This document shows, in pieces, positions 1-6,493 of a stretch of DNA of 7,648 nucleotides. Numbering within the stretch: the stretch's first letter is position 1; every line of letters begins with the position of its first letter. The translations under genes were made by a program, and so were the position numbers. Origin of the DNA: Sphingobium sp. (GTDB lineage: Bacteria > Pseudomonadota > Alphaproteobacteria > Sphingomonadales > Sphingomonadaceae); assembly GCA_030148625.1 (NCBI GenBank), contig JASBTC010000252.1:1-7648 (forward strand), written 5' to 3'. The notes beneath the pieces were generated by a model, which saw only the letters and a list, made by a program, of their open reading frames with translations, ran no database searches and had not been told where the DNA came from.

Positions 1-370
1 CGCAAAAACAAGCGTAAACCAACTGCACGAGTCATGCCCAACGCCGACTCTCGTAAGCAAATCCTCTTTGGGTCATAAAGTTCCAAATGTGAAATCAAAT
101 GATGCGGGCCGTTGGCAAACGCGGCCCAGGCGTTGCGGAACTGCAACAAGCTGTCCGCTCCCGACGAATTTCGGCTTCGCCCAACTGTGCTCGACGGATG
201 GCAGGCATTGGCCGTGCCACCAGCCCAATATTCGTCAACCTGGCAGGTTTGGAGCACATCTGCCCGAGTGACGGCACAGATTTGGGCCGCGATGCGTTGG
301 GGCATTGCCGTCGGCTTTGCGTGAGCAGGCGGGACGGGCTATGGCACGGCCTCGCGAAATTCTGGATGTT
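1..370. other. Leader region without a supported gene
   Basis: No convincing gene is visible in this stretch. The first 100 bases or so are less GC-rich than the rest of the window, as is common for an intergenic region. Open frames of up to about 96 codons exist on the plus strand (for example from ATG at 99), but they lack a Shine-Dalgarno sequence, do not show the G/C third-position bias of the neighbouring genes, and resemble no family I know. The long minus-strand frame through here is antisense to the phosphatase gene. The region probably holds the promoter of that gene, but I could not pick out a persuasive -35/-10 pair. A decayed gene remnant cannot be excluded. Confidence 0.5.
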
Positions 371-1159
371 ATGCTGTATTCGAAATTGAAACGATGGACG
401 CGGCGGCAGAGGCCGGAGGCTGCGGCACGGGCGCCCGAAGGGCTGCGTATCTATGCGATCGGGGACATACACGGCCGCCTCGACCTGTTCGAGGCGCTGC
501 TCGCGCAGATCGACGCGGACAATGCGCGCCGGGCGCCCGCCGACGTCAGGCTGGTCCTGCTCGGCGACCTGATCGATCGCGGCCCGGCTTCCGCGGGCGT
601 GATCGAGAAGGCGATGATGCTCAAGCGCGGCAGTCCGGCTGTCAGCATCCTGATGGGCAATCATGAGGAGGTATTCCTCCGCGCGATCGCCGGCGATACG
701 CGCGCCACACGTCTGCTGATCCGTGTCGGCGGACGCGCGACCTTGATGAGTTACGGCTTTACCGACCAGGAATATCAGGATCTTGACTATGATGCATTGA
801 CCGCGCGGCTCGCCGAGCGCGTGCCGGCGGCGCATGTCGCGTTCATATCCGGATTCGAGGATGTGGTCGAATATGGCGATTATGTCTTCGTCCACGCCGG
901 TATCCGGCCCGGCGTCGATCTGGCGGAACAGCGGGCATCCGATCTGCGCTGGATCCGCGAAGAGTTTCTGCGTCATGACGGTTCGCACGGCCGCATCATC
1001 GTGCACGGCCACAGCATCACTGAAGAGGTCGATCATCGGCTCAACCGGATCGGCATCGATACCGGCGCCTTTGCGTCGGGGCGCCTGACCGCGATCGCTC
1101 TGGAGGGTGAGGAGCGATGGTTCCTGCAGACCGGCGAGGCTGCTGTCGCTGCCGCCTGA
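371..1159 (+). CDS. PPP-family metallophosphatase (ApaH/PrpA-like)
   Basis: Predicted cytoplasmic binuclear metallophosphatase of 262 residues. The phosphoprotein phosphatase signature appears in order: GDIHG at 31-35, GDLIDRG at 65-71, GNHE at 96-99, HAGI at 175-178 and GHS at 213-215. These carry the Asp, His and Asn ligands of the two-metal site and the catalytic His of the GNHE motif. The HAG form of the fourth motif, rather than HGG, is closer to diadenosine tetraphosphatase (ApaH) and bacterial PrpA-type enzymes than to eukaryotic phosphatases. The substrate, a phosphoprotein or a dinucleotide, cannot be decided from sequence. The start at 371 is chosen because the protein then opens with a short basic segment (MLYSKLKRW) before the first core strand. 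ATG at 341 and TTG at 305 are in-frame alternatives, and none has a strong ribosome site. The gene converges on wecC, and a functional link to the sugar genes is only a guess. Confidence 0.88.
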   Translation: MLYSKLKRWTRRQRPEAAARAPEGLRIYAIGDIHGRLDLFEALLAQIDADNARRAPADVRLVLLGDLIDRGPASAGVIEKAMMLKRGSPAVSILMGNHEEVFLRAIAGDTRATRLLIRVGGRATLMSYGFTDQEYQDLDYDALTARLAERVPAAHVAFISGFEDVVEYGDYVFVHAGIRPGVDLAEQRASDLRWIREEFLRHDGSHGRIIVHGHSITEEVDHRLNRIGIDTGAFASGRLTAIALEGEERWFLQTGEAAVAAA

Positions 1160-1208
1160 CTCGGCATAGCGTATCCGGATCGAAGCGAGGTCCGCTTCAG
1201 ACCAAGAA

Positions 1209-1293
1209 TAGAGCCTGATTGGCTACGCCGAACTGACGTTTCACGCCATCGGCGTAAGCGCGATGCGCTTTCACCCCGAGCGATCAGGCTCTA
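1209..1293. repeat. 85-bp inverted-repeat element with TA ends (MITE-like)
   Basis: The element is bounded by a perfect 11-bp inverted repeat: TAGAGCCTGAT at 1209-1219 and ATCAGGCTCTA at 1283-1293. Inside lie a second perfect inverted repeat of 8 bp (TACGCCGA at 1224-1231, TCGGCGTA at 1249-1256) and a short hairpin (AGCGC at 1257-1261, GCGCT at 1265-1269). The TA at each outer edge resembles the TA target duplication left by IS630/Tc1-mariner transposons, so a non-autonomous miniature element is one reading. A dispersed palindromic repeat or a bidirectional terminator between the two convergent genes is another. There is no room for a transposase. The right end overlaps the last codon of wecC and provides its TAG stop. 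The arms are seen directly, while the mobile origin is inferred. Confidence 0.55.
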
Positions 1294-2589
1294 ACCGGCC
1301 AGGCGGAGATCGGTGTCGATCCGGCGATTCTTGGGCTGGTCGGGCCAGATGCCGCGCGTGTCATAAACCCATTTGTCGGCACGCTCGTCAGCGGGCACCG
1401 ATTTGAACACGTCATGATCGACGAGCACGATGAACAGCGGGCAGGTCGCAAGCGCGGTGTCGATATCGACCAGCTCCGCGCCGCTGCCGTCGAATGCGGC
1501 AGGAAGCGTGCTGGCGTGCGGCTCGACGATCTTGATGCGGCTGCCATGTTTGCGCGCCAGCGTTTCCGCGACCTTGAGCGCCGGACTTTCGCGGAAATCG
1601 TCGATGTTCGGCTTGAAGGCGAGGCCGAGGCAGGCCACGGCCGCACCGGGTAGCGATTCGACCAGCGCATCGGCCTTTTCGATCACATAATCGGTCTTGC
1701 CGTCATTCACTTCGCGCGCGGTCCTGATCAGCGGCGTGTTGGCGGGATCGGCATGGACGAGGAACCAGGGGTCGACGGCGATGCAATGGCCGCCGACGCC
1801 GGGACCGGGTTGCAGGATGTTGACGCGCGGATGGCGGTTGGCCAGCCGGATCACTTCCCACACATCGAGCTCCATCGTGTCGGCGACCCGCGATAGCTCG
1901 TTGGCGAAGGCGATGTTGACATCGCGGAACGCATTTTCGGTCAGTTTCACCATCTCCGCGGCGCGGGCGTTGGTGGTGACGCACTGCCCGCGCACGAAAC
2001 GGCGATAGAAGGTCAGCGCCTTTCGCGCGCAACGCGGCGTGATACCGCCGATGCAGCGGTCATTGTCGATCAGTTCGACCAGGATACGGCCGGGCAGCAC
2101 GCGTTCCGGACAATAGGCGATCGCGATATCGGAGGCTTCCCCGGTCTTGCCGGGCACGCGGAGATCCGGACGGAGCTGCGCCAGCAGGTCGCGGACTTTC
2201 TCGGTCGTGCCGACGGGCGATGTCGATTCGAGGATGACGGTGTCGCCGGCCTTGAGCACCGCGGCGATGCTCGTCGCGGCTTGCAGGATATAGCCGATAT
2301 CGGGAACATGATCGGGGCCGAACGGCGTCGGCACCGCGATCAGGAACACGTCTGCGGGTTCGATCTGGGTGGAGGCGCGTAGCGTGCCGCGCGCGACGAC
2401 ACCCTGCACGAGGCCGTCGAGATCGACTTCCTCGATATGGACGCGGCCCGAAGAGACCGTCTCCACGACATGCTCGCTGACATCGATGCCGAGGACGGGG
2501 CAACCCGAGCGTGCAATCACCGCGGCGGTGGGCAGCCCGATATAGCCGAGGCCGAGAACGACGACGTTAGGCGGGCAATCCGAAAGCAT
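1291..2589 (-). CDS. wecC: UDP-N-acetyl-D-mannosamine dehydrogenase WecC
   Basis: Cytoplasmic NAD-dependent enzyme (432 residues) that oxidises UDP-ManNAc twice to UDP-ManNAcA, a donor sugar for surface polysaccharides. The N-terminal Rossmann domain shows GLGYIG at 13-18 and a cofactor-binding Asp near 36. The nucleotide-sugar dehydrogenase core has AVPTPF at 85-90, ESTSPVGTTE at 121-130, CPERVLPG at 160-167 and KLTENAFRDVNIAFANE at 215-231. The catalytic cysteine is Cys269 within GVGGHCIAVDPWF, and the C-terminal UDP-binding domain contains GLAFKPNIDDFRES. Similarity to the enterobacterial WecC subgroup is strong throughout, which separates it from UDP-glucose dehydrogenases. Its start lies 23 bases inside the end of wecB, so translation is probably coupled. 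About 17 residues extend past the usual end near TRGIW, and the stop codon lies in the adjacent inverted-repeat element. Confidence 0.95.
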   Translation of the reverse strand: MLSDCPPNVVVLGLGYIGLPTAAVIARSGCPVLGIDVSEHVVETVSSGRVHIEEVDLDGLVQGVVARGTLRASTQIEPADVFLIAVPTPFGPDHVPDIGYILQAATSIAAVLKAGDTVILESTSPVGTTEKVRDLLAQLRPDLRVPGKTGEASDIAIAYCPERVLPGRILVELIDNDRCIGGITPRCARKALTFYRRFVRGQCVTTNARAAEMVKLTENAFRDVNIAFANELSRVADTMELDVWEVIRLANRHPRVNILQPGPGVGGHCIAVDPWFLVHADPANTPLIRTAREVNDGKTDYVIEKADALVESLPGAAVACLGLAFKPNIDDFRESPALKVAETLARKHGSRIKIVEPHASTLPAAFDGSGAELVDIDTALATCPLFIVLVDHDVFKSVPADERADKWVYDTRGIWPDQPKNRRIDTDLRLAG

Positions 2590-3706
2590 TGGCGACGATC
2601 CTTGCTATGCGCTGGCTGCTTTGCCCATCTCCGAAGGGATTGTGGGCATGCGCCATCGCTGACCAGGCGTCATTATCGTCAAGCAGCGTAAATAATTCGG
2701 AAACGATACGGTCTTCCGTGGTCCCGATCAGTTTTGCCGTGCCGGCGGCGACGCCCTCGGGCCGCTCCGTCGTCTCGCGCATCACGAGCACCGGCTTGCC
2801 GAGCGCGGGCGCCTCTTCCTGCACGCCGCCACTATCGGTGAGGGCGATGTGGCAGGCACCGAGCAGGCGGACGAAATGTGGATAGTCGAGCGGTTCGATC
2901 AGCGCGACATTGGCCTTGTCCGCCAGCAACCCATCCATCGCGGCGCGGACATTGGGATTGGGATGGACGGGAAAGACGATCGCGACATCGTCGCGCGCGG
3001 CGATCCGCCGAATCGCGCGCGCGATGCTCGCCATGCCTTCGCCGAAATTCTCGCGGCGATGCGTGGTGACCGCGACGATCCTTTTACCCGCGAAGGGCGT
3101 CAGCACGGGATCGAGCCCTGCGGCCAGCGCCGGCGTGGCGGCGATTTTCGAGACGGTTGCATGCAGCGCGTCGATCACGGTGTTGCCGGTGACGTGGATC
3201 GTCGCGGCGGCGACATTCTCGCGGGCCAGCGCCTGTGCCGCGGTCTCGGTCGGCGCGAAATGCTGGTCGGCGATGGTCCCGACGATCTTGCGGTTCACCT
3301 CTTCCGGCCATGGCTGGTAGATGTCGTGGCTGCGCAATCCCGCCTCGACGTGGCTGACCGGGATCTTGCGATAATAGGCCGCGAGCGCGCCGACCATCGC
3401 GGTTGCGGTATCGCCCTGGACGATGATCCGGTCGGGACGCTCGCGATCATAGACTTCGCCCAACTGGAGCAAGAGGCGCGCGGTCAATTGATCGAGCGAC
3501 TGATTCGCCTGCATCAGGTCGAGATCGATGTCGGGGGTCAGGCCGCTGATCTCGAGCACCTGATCGAGCAGTCCGCGATGTTGCGCGGTCACGCAGACGC
3601 GCGTCTCGATTCCGGGGACGGCGCGCAGTGCGTGCACGACGGGAAACAGTTTGATGGCCTCGGGGCGGGTGCCGAACACCAGCATGACCTTGCGATTCTG
3701 GTTCAT
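2567..3706 (-). CDS. wecB: UDP-N-acetylglucosamine 2-epimerase (non-hydrolysing) WecB
   Basis: Cytoplasmic enzyme of 379 residues that interconverts UDP-GlcNAc and UDP-ManNAc, supplying the substrate of WecC encoded directly downstream. It has the two-Rossmann-domain GT-B fold typical of the family and its usual length. Visible signatures are FGTRPEAIK at 11-19, VQGDT at 96-100, HVEAGLRS at 119-126, PEEVNRK at 134-140, THRREN at 215-220, HPNP at 248-251, DSGGVQEE at 291-298, ETTERPE at 311-317 and NPFGDG at 356-361. These cover the conserved acidic, His and Arg residues of the active and UDP sites and are typical of the non-hydrolysing enzymes. ATG at 3706 is the likely start, although its Shine-Dalgarno region is weak. 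A second ATG seven codons in, preceded by AAGGT, would also keep the whole fold. The gene is first in a two-gene minus-strand operon and divergent from sodC. Confidence 0.95.
   Translation of the reverse strand: MNQNRKVMLVFGTRPEAIKLFPVVHALRAVPGIETRVCVTAQHRGLLDQVLEISGLTPDIDLDLMQANQSLDQLTARLLLQLGEVYDRERPDRIIVQGDTATAMVGALAAYYRKIPVSHVEAGLRSHDIYQPWPEEVNRKIVGTIADQHFAPTETAAQALARENVAAATIHVTGNTVIDALHATVSKIAATPALAAGLDPVLTPFAGKRIVAVTTHRRENFGEGMASIARAIRRIAARDDVAIVFPVHPNPNVRAAMDGLLADKANVALIEPLDYPHFVRLLGACHIALTDSGGVQEEAPALGKPVLVMRETTERPEGVAAGTAKLIGTTEDRIVSELFTLLDDNDAWSAMAHAHNPFGDGQSSQRIARIVANAFGLPA
2599..2603 (-). promoter_or_regulatory. Ribosome binding site of wecC inside wecB
   Basis: On the minus strand AAGGA sits 9 bases before the wecC ATG, wholly inside the wecB coding sequence. 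It supports the chosen wecC start and the 23-base overlap of the two genes. With such an overlap, ribosomes finishing wecB could readily re-initiate on wecC. Confidence 0.6.
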
Positions 3707-3712
3707 GCGGCG

Positions 3713-3724
3713 GCTGCTAGCAGC
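3713..3724. other. 12-bp perfect palindrome before wecB
   Basis: GCTGCTAGCAGC is a perfect 12-bp palindrome beginning 6 bases upstream of the wecB start codon, in the divergent wecB-sodC intergenic region. Its location fits an operator or a leader hairpin that would limit ribosome access to wecB, but GC-rich DNA yields such palindromes by chance. No function is claimed. Confidence 0.3.
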
Positions 3725-3874
3725 ATCGTCTTACCAATCCCTGATGATGGCTGTCGGCATATGAGTTTAGCAGGGCAGGACCCGATGCCTAGCCTGCGGA
3801 TGGCAGAGGGACCGCTTCGCCAACGGAACAAAGCCTGTGCTAGGTGCTTGTTGCATCTGATTCCCATCGTGCCC

Positions 3875-3880
3875 AAGGAG
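3875..3880 (+). promoter_or_regulatory. Ribosome binding site of sodC
   Basis: AAGGAG lies 9 bases before the ATG at 3890. It fixes the sodC start, although the same reading frame stays open for a long way upstream. The start is confirmed by the signal peptide that follows directly. Confidence 0.8.
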
Positions 3881-3889
3881 CCTCCCCAT

Positions 3890-4444
3890 ATGCCCCGTTT
3901 CTCCAAGCTTTTCGCTTTGTCCGGTATCGCGGGTGCGGCGCTGCTCGGCGCTTGCGCCGCCAGCGATGCCGCCACTGCCGATGGTGCTGCACCCGATGCG
4001 CCGGGCGCCCGCGCATCACTCCAGGCCGCAAGCGGGGCGGCCGCAGGCGAAGGACGGATCGTCGCGACATCCACCGGGCTCAGGCTCACCGTCGATGCCC
4101 AGGGCGTGCCGGCCGGTATTCACGGCATCCACGTCCATACCACCGGCAAATGCGAGGGCCCCGATTTCCAGACCGCGGGCGGCCACTGGAATCCGACCGC
4201 GCGCCAGCACGGACACGACAACCCGCAGGGCGCGCATAGCGGCGACCTGCCCAATATCACGATCGGTACCGCTGGACGCGGTACGCTGACCATCGACCTG
4301 CCGGGCGCGAAGCTGAGCGGGGAGGGCGGCCTGCTCGACACCGACGGTGCGGCGCTGGTGATCCATGCCACGGCCGACGATATGAAGACCGATCCGTCGG
4401 GCAATAGCGGCGGACGTATCGCCTGTGGCGTGTTCGCGGGATAA
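3890..4444 (+). CDS. sodC: Cu,Zn superoxide dismutase SodC, predicted lipoprotein
   Basis: Converts superoxide to oxygen and hydrogen peroxide in the cell envelope (184 residues). The N-terminus is a lipoprotein signal: basic MPRFSK, a hydrophobic run, and the lipobox LGAC with Cys22 as the lipidated residue. Ala at +2 argues against inner-membrane retention, so outer-membrane anchoring is likely. A low-complexity Ala/Asp/Gly linker (23-50) precedes the beta-barrel. Copper ligands read as His81 and His83 in HGIHVH, bridging His99 in GGHWNP, and His159 in VIHA. Zinc ligands are most likely His107, His116 and Asp119. Cys88 and Cys179 would form the conserved disulfide, and Arg176 is the channel arginine. 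All key residues are present, so activity is expected. His109 adds an extra histidine to the zinc loop. The gene is divergent from wecB and appears monocistronic. Confidence 0.93.
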   Translation: MPRFSKLFALSGIAGAALLGACAASDAATADGAAPDAPGARASLQAASGAAAGEGRIVATSTGLRLTVDAQGVPAGIHGIHVHTTGKCEGPDFQTAGGHWNPTARQHGHDNPQGAHSGDLPNITIGTAGRGTLTIDLPGAKLSGEGGLLDTDGAALVIHATADDMKTDPSGNSGGRIACGVFAG

Positions 4445-4453
4445 TCCGTTGAT

Positions 4454-4479
4454 GGTCCCGCCCTTCAAGGGGCGGGGCC
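4454..4479. terminator. GC hairpin between convergent sodC and transporter gene
   Basis: GGTCCCGCCC (4454-4463) pairs with GGGCGGGGCC (4470-4479) to form a 10-bp stem, with one G-U pair in the plus-strand RNA and a 6-base loop. It begins 9 bases after the sodC stop and lies just beyond the stop of the convergent transporter gene, so it could end transcription from both sides. Neither side has a run of T, which weakens the case for a classical intrinsic terminator. Confidence 0.5.
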
Positions 4480-4487
4480 AGTCGGCG

Positions 4488-5783
4488 TCAGTCGCAGGCG
4501 CGGTGCAGCTTCTGCGCCAGCCATGCCGAGATCAGGCACATCGCCGCGCTCAGCAGCAATTGGTGTTCGATCGATACGCCCAGCGCGCTGAGGCCGAGCG
4601 CGATCAATGATCCGACCACCATCGCGCCCGAATTGACGATGTTGTTGGCGGCCACGGTGCGCGCGGCCTGGCTCTTGTCGACGCTGGTGGTGAGAAAGGC
4701 ATAGAGTGGCACGACGAACATGCCGCCGCTGACCGCAATGCCGAGCAGGCTGGCGAGTAGCGGTATCACCAGCCTGTGGTTCAGGAATTCGCCGATGCCG
4801 TAGAGGGTGCCGTCGGTCGAGCCGCCCCACTGGCTGCACACGAAATAGAAAGCGACGACGAAGCCCCCCATCACGATCACCGATGCCGGGGCATATCGTG
4901 CCGAGACCTTGCCCTTGAGCAGCCGGTTGATCGCGATCGATCCGATGGCGATGCCGATCGAGAACACTGCGAGGAACAGGCTCGCCACGGCCTTGTCGGC
5001 GGTCAGCACATTCTTGGCGAGCGGCGGGAACTGGATGAACAGCACGGCGCCGATCGTCCAGAAGAAGCTGATCGAGACGATCGCGAGATAGAGGTGTCGA
5101 ATGTGCATCGTGCCGCGCACCAGCGCGATCGAGGCACGGATCACATGCCAGTCGATGCTGTGATCCTCGTGCACCGGCGGGGCGGGGGGCACCTGCCGTC
5201 CGGCGAAATAGCCGATCACTGCGGTGATCACGACGCCGATCGCCGCGATTTCCACAGGGATCACGCCCGCCAGGATCGTGCCAGCCAGGATCGCGATATA
5301 GGTGCCCGCTTCGACCAGCCCCGTGCCGCCGAGTACATCGTCCTTCTCCAGATGCTGCGGCAGGATCGCGTATTTGATCGGACCGAAGAAGGTGGAATGG
5401 ACGCCCATCGCGAAGAGTGCGAGCAGCATGAGCGGGATTGCGAGCAGCTTCACCGCATAGCCCTGCCAGGCGAGCACCAGCCCGGCCGCCCCGACGATCA
5501 TGATCAGGATTTCGCAGAATTTCACGATGCGGATGATCCGCGCCTTGTCGATCGAATCGGCGAGCTGGCCCGACATGGCGGACAGCAGGAAGAAGGGGAG
5601 GATGAAGATCCCCGTGGCGATGCCGCTGAAGATCGTTTCCGACGCGGCGTCGTTATAGACGCCGTAGACGACGAACAGGACCATCGCCTGTTTGAAGAGA
5701 TTGTCGTTGAAGGCCCCGAGCAGCTGCGTGACGAACAGCGGCAGGAATCGGCGGCGCGACAGGAGCCCGAGCGATGTTTGCAT
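4488..5783 (-). CDS. LplT-like major facilitator transporter
   Basis: Inner-membrane protein of 431 residues with about 12 hydrophobic segments, matching the MFS group that includes the lysophospholipid flippase LplT and the transporter half of Aas-type fusion proteins. Visible signatures are LLGAFNDNLFKQ at 21-32 in the first helix, the MFS loop SGQLADSIDKARIIR at 71-85, FFGPIKYAILPQ at 132-143, and RTVAANNIVNS at 375-385 in the second half. By family knowledge LplT brings lysophospholipid back across the inner membrane for re-acylation. The substrate here is inferred, so no symbol is given. No acyltransferase domain is fused and none is encoded in the window. The start at 5783 gives a complete first helix but has no good Shine-Dalgarno at normal distance. 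The gene is divergent from pgsA, another phospholipid gene, and convergent with sodC. Confidence 0.85.
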   Translation of the reverse strand: MQTSLGLLSRRRFLPLFVTQLLGAFNDNLFKQAMVLFVVYGVYNDAASETIFSGIATGIFILPFFLLSAMSGQLADSIDKARIIRIVKFCEILIMIVGAAGLVLAWQGYAVKLLAIPLMLLALFAMGVHSTFFGPIKYAILPQHLEKDDVLGGTGLVEAGTYIAILAGTILAGVIPVEIAAIGVVITAVIGYFAGRQVPPAPPVHEDHSIDWHVIRASIALVRGTMHIRHLYLAIVSISFFWTIGAVLFIQFPPLAKNVLTADKAVASLFLAVFSIGIAIGSIAINRLLKGKVSARYAPASVIVMGGFVVAFYFVCSQWGGSTDGTLYGIGEFLNHRLVIPLLASLLGIAVSGGMFVVPLYAFLTTSVDKSQAARTVAANNIVNSGAMVVGSLIALGLSALGVSIEHQLLLSAAMCLISAWLAQKLHRACD

Positions 5784-5925
5784 GAATCGGCGAATTCGCT
5801 CCGAGGACTATCCGTGGCCGCTCCATAGCCGATCATGGCCGGGCATCCAACGTAAAGTCTCGATATCACTCAAACCACCCGACCGACACGCTCGGCGCTT
5901 CCACGCCGGGCGATCAGGCGGTATG

Positions 5926-5932
5926 GGAAGGG
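5926..5932 (+). promoter_or_regulatory. Ribosome binding site of pgsA
   Basis: A purine-rich GGAAGGG ends 4 bases before the ATG at 5937. It supports that start over the out-of-frame ATG at 5923, which would encode only six residues and end at a TGA overlapping the start of pgsA. Confidence 0.6.
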
Positions 5933-5936
5933 CAGA

Positions 5937-6488
5937 ATGCTGACACTGCCAAACCTGCTGACATTGTCCCGGATCTTTGCGGTTCCGCTGCTCGTCTTCC
6001 TGCTGTGGCCCACGCCGAAGCCGTTCGACTATTTCGTCGCCTTCGCGCTCTACTGCCTGATGGGGATCACCGACTATTTCGACGGCTATCTGGCGCGCGC
6101 GAAAGGCACCGTTTCGCGGCTCGGGATCTTTCTGGATCCGATCGCCGACAAGATCATGGTTGCCTCGGTGATTGTGATGCTCGTCTTCATCGACGACATC
6201 CAAGGCTATCATATCGTCGCGGCTCTGGTGATCCTGCTGCGCGAGATCATGGTCTCGGGCCTGCGCGAATTCCTCGCGGGACTGAGCGTCTCCGTGCCGG
6301 TCAGCAAGCTCGCCAAATGGAAGACGGCGTTCCAGCTCATCTCCCTCGGCGCGCTGATCCTGGCCGGATCGCTGCCGCAATGGCCCTGGGTGCTCGATAT
6401 CGGGCTGCTCAGCCTGTGGGGGGCGGCGCTGCTGACCTTGCTGACGGGCTGGGATTATCTGCGCGTCGGCATCAAGCACATGGATTGA
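5937..6488 (+). CDS. pgsA: CDP-diacylglycerol-glycerol-3-phosphate 3-phosphatidyltransferase
   Basis: Integral inner-membrane enzyme of 183 residues, about the normal length. It transfers the phosphatidyl group from CDP-diacylglycerol to glycerol 3-phosphate, giving phosphatidylglycerol phosphate, the committed step toward phosphatidylglycerol and cardiolipin. The CDP-alcohol phosphatidyltransferase signature is complete: Asp46, Asp49-Gly50, Ala53-Arg54, Gly63, Asp67 and Asp71, spaced D-x2-DG-x2-AR-x8-G-x3-D-x3-D. The N-terminal NLLTLSRI and the later LLREIMVSGLREF are typical of PgsA and argue against phosphatidylserine or cardiolipin synthases of the same superfamily. About five to six hydrophobic segments are visible. 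It heads the plus-strand cluster, with the next gene following after about 5 bases. It lies divergent from the LplT-like transporter gene, with about 150 bases between the start codons. Confidence 0.95.
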   Translation: MLTLPNLLTLSRIFAVPLLVFLLWPTPKPFDYFVAFALYCLMGITDYFDGYLARAKGTVSRLGIFLDPIADKIMVASVIVMLVFIDDIQGYHIVAALVILLREIMVSGLREFLAGLSVSVPVSKLAKWKTAFQLISLGALILAGSLPQWPWVLDIGLLSLWGAALLTLLTGWDYLRVGIKHMD

Positions 6489-6493
6489 AGGGC

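Noticed and set aside
99..389. A 96-codon plus-strand reading frame before the phosphatase gene
   Set aside because: It has no ribosome binding site, weak third-position G/C bias, no recognisable motif, and runs into the phosphatase coding sequence in another frame.
95..1036. A 313-codon minus-strand reading frame
   Set aside because: Most of it is exactly antisense to the phosphatase gene, whose family motifs are unmistakable. Long antisense frames are common in GC-rich DNA, and this one has the Arg- and Gln-rich composition typical of such shadows.
1182..1198. Short hairpin GAAGCG / CGCTTC after the phosphatase gene as a terminator
   Set aside because: The stem is only 6 bp and no T-run follows on either strand. 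It may help end transcription but is not good enough to annotate.
3770..3797. Imperfect hairpin GCAGG ... CCTGC in the wecB-sodC intergenic region
   Set aside because: The 5-bp outer stem is interrupted by mismatches and has no clear relation to a promoter or a known riboswitch or RNA family.
2849..3889. Upstream extension of the sodC frame into the wecB region
   Set aside because: The true start is set by the AAGGAG site at 3875-3880 and the lipoprotein signal peptide that begins at 3890. The extension is antisense to wecB.
4776..5828. A 350-codon plus-strand frame opposite the transporter gene
   Set aside because: Its Asp/Glu/Arg/His-rich composition is the usual antisense image of a hydrophobic membrane protein. 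The minus-strand transporter has clear family motifs.
5911..5919. CGATCAGGC before pgsA, identical to 9 bases in the right arm region of the 85-bp element (1281-1289)
   Set aside because: There is no partner inverted arm and no TA end nearby, so a chance match is the simplest explanation.
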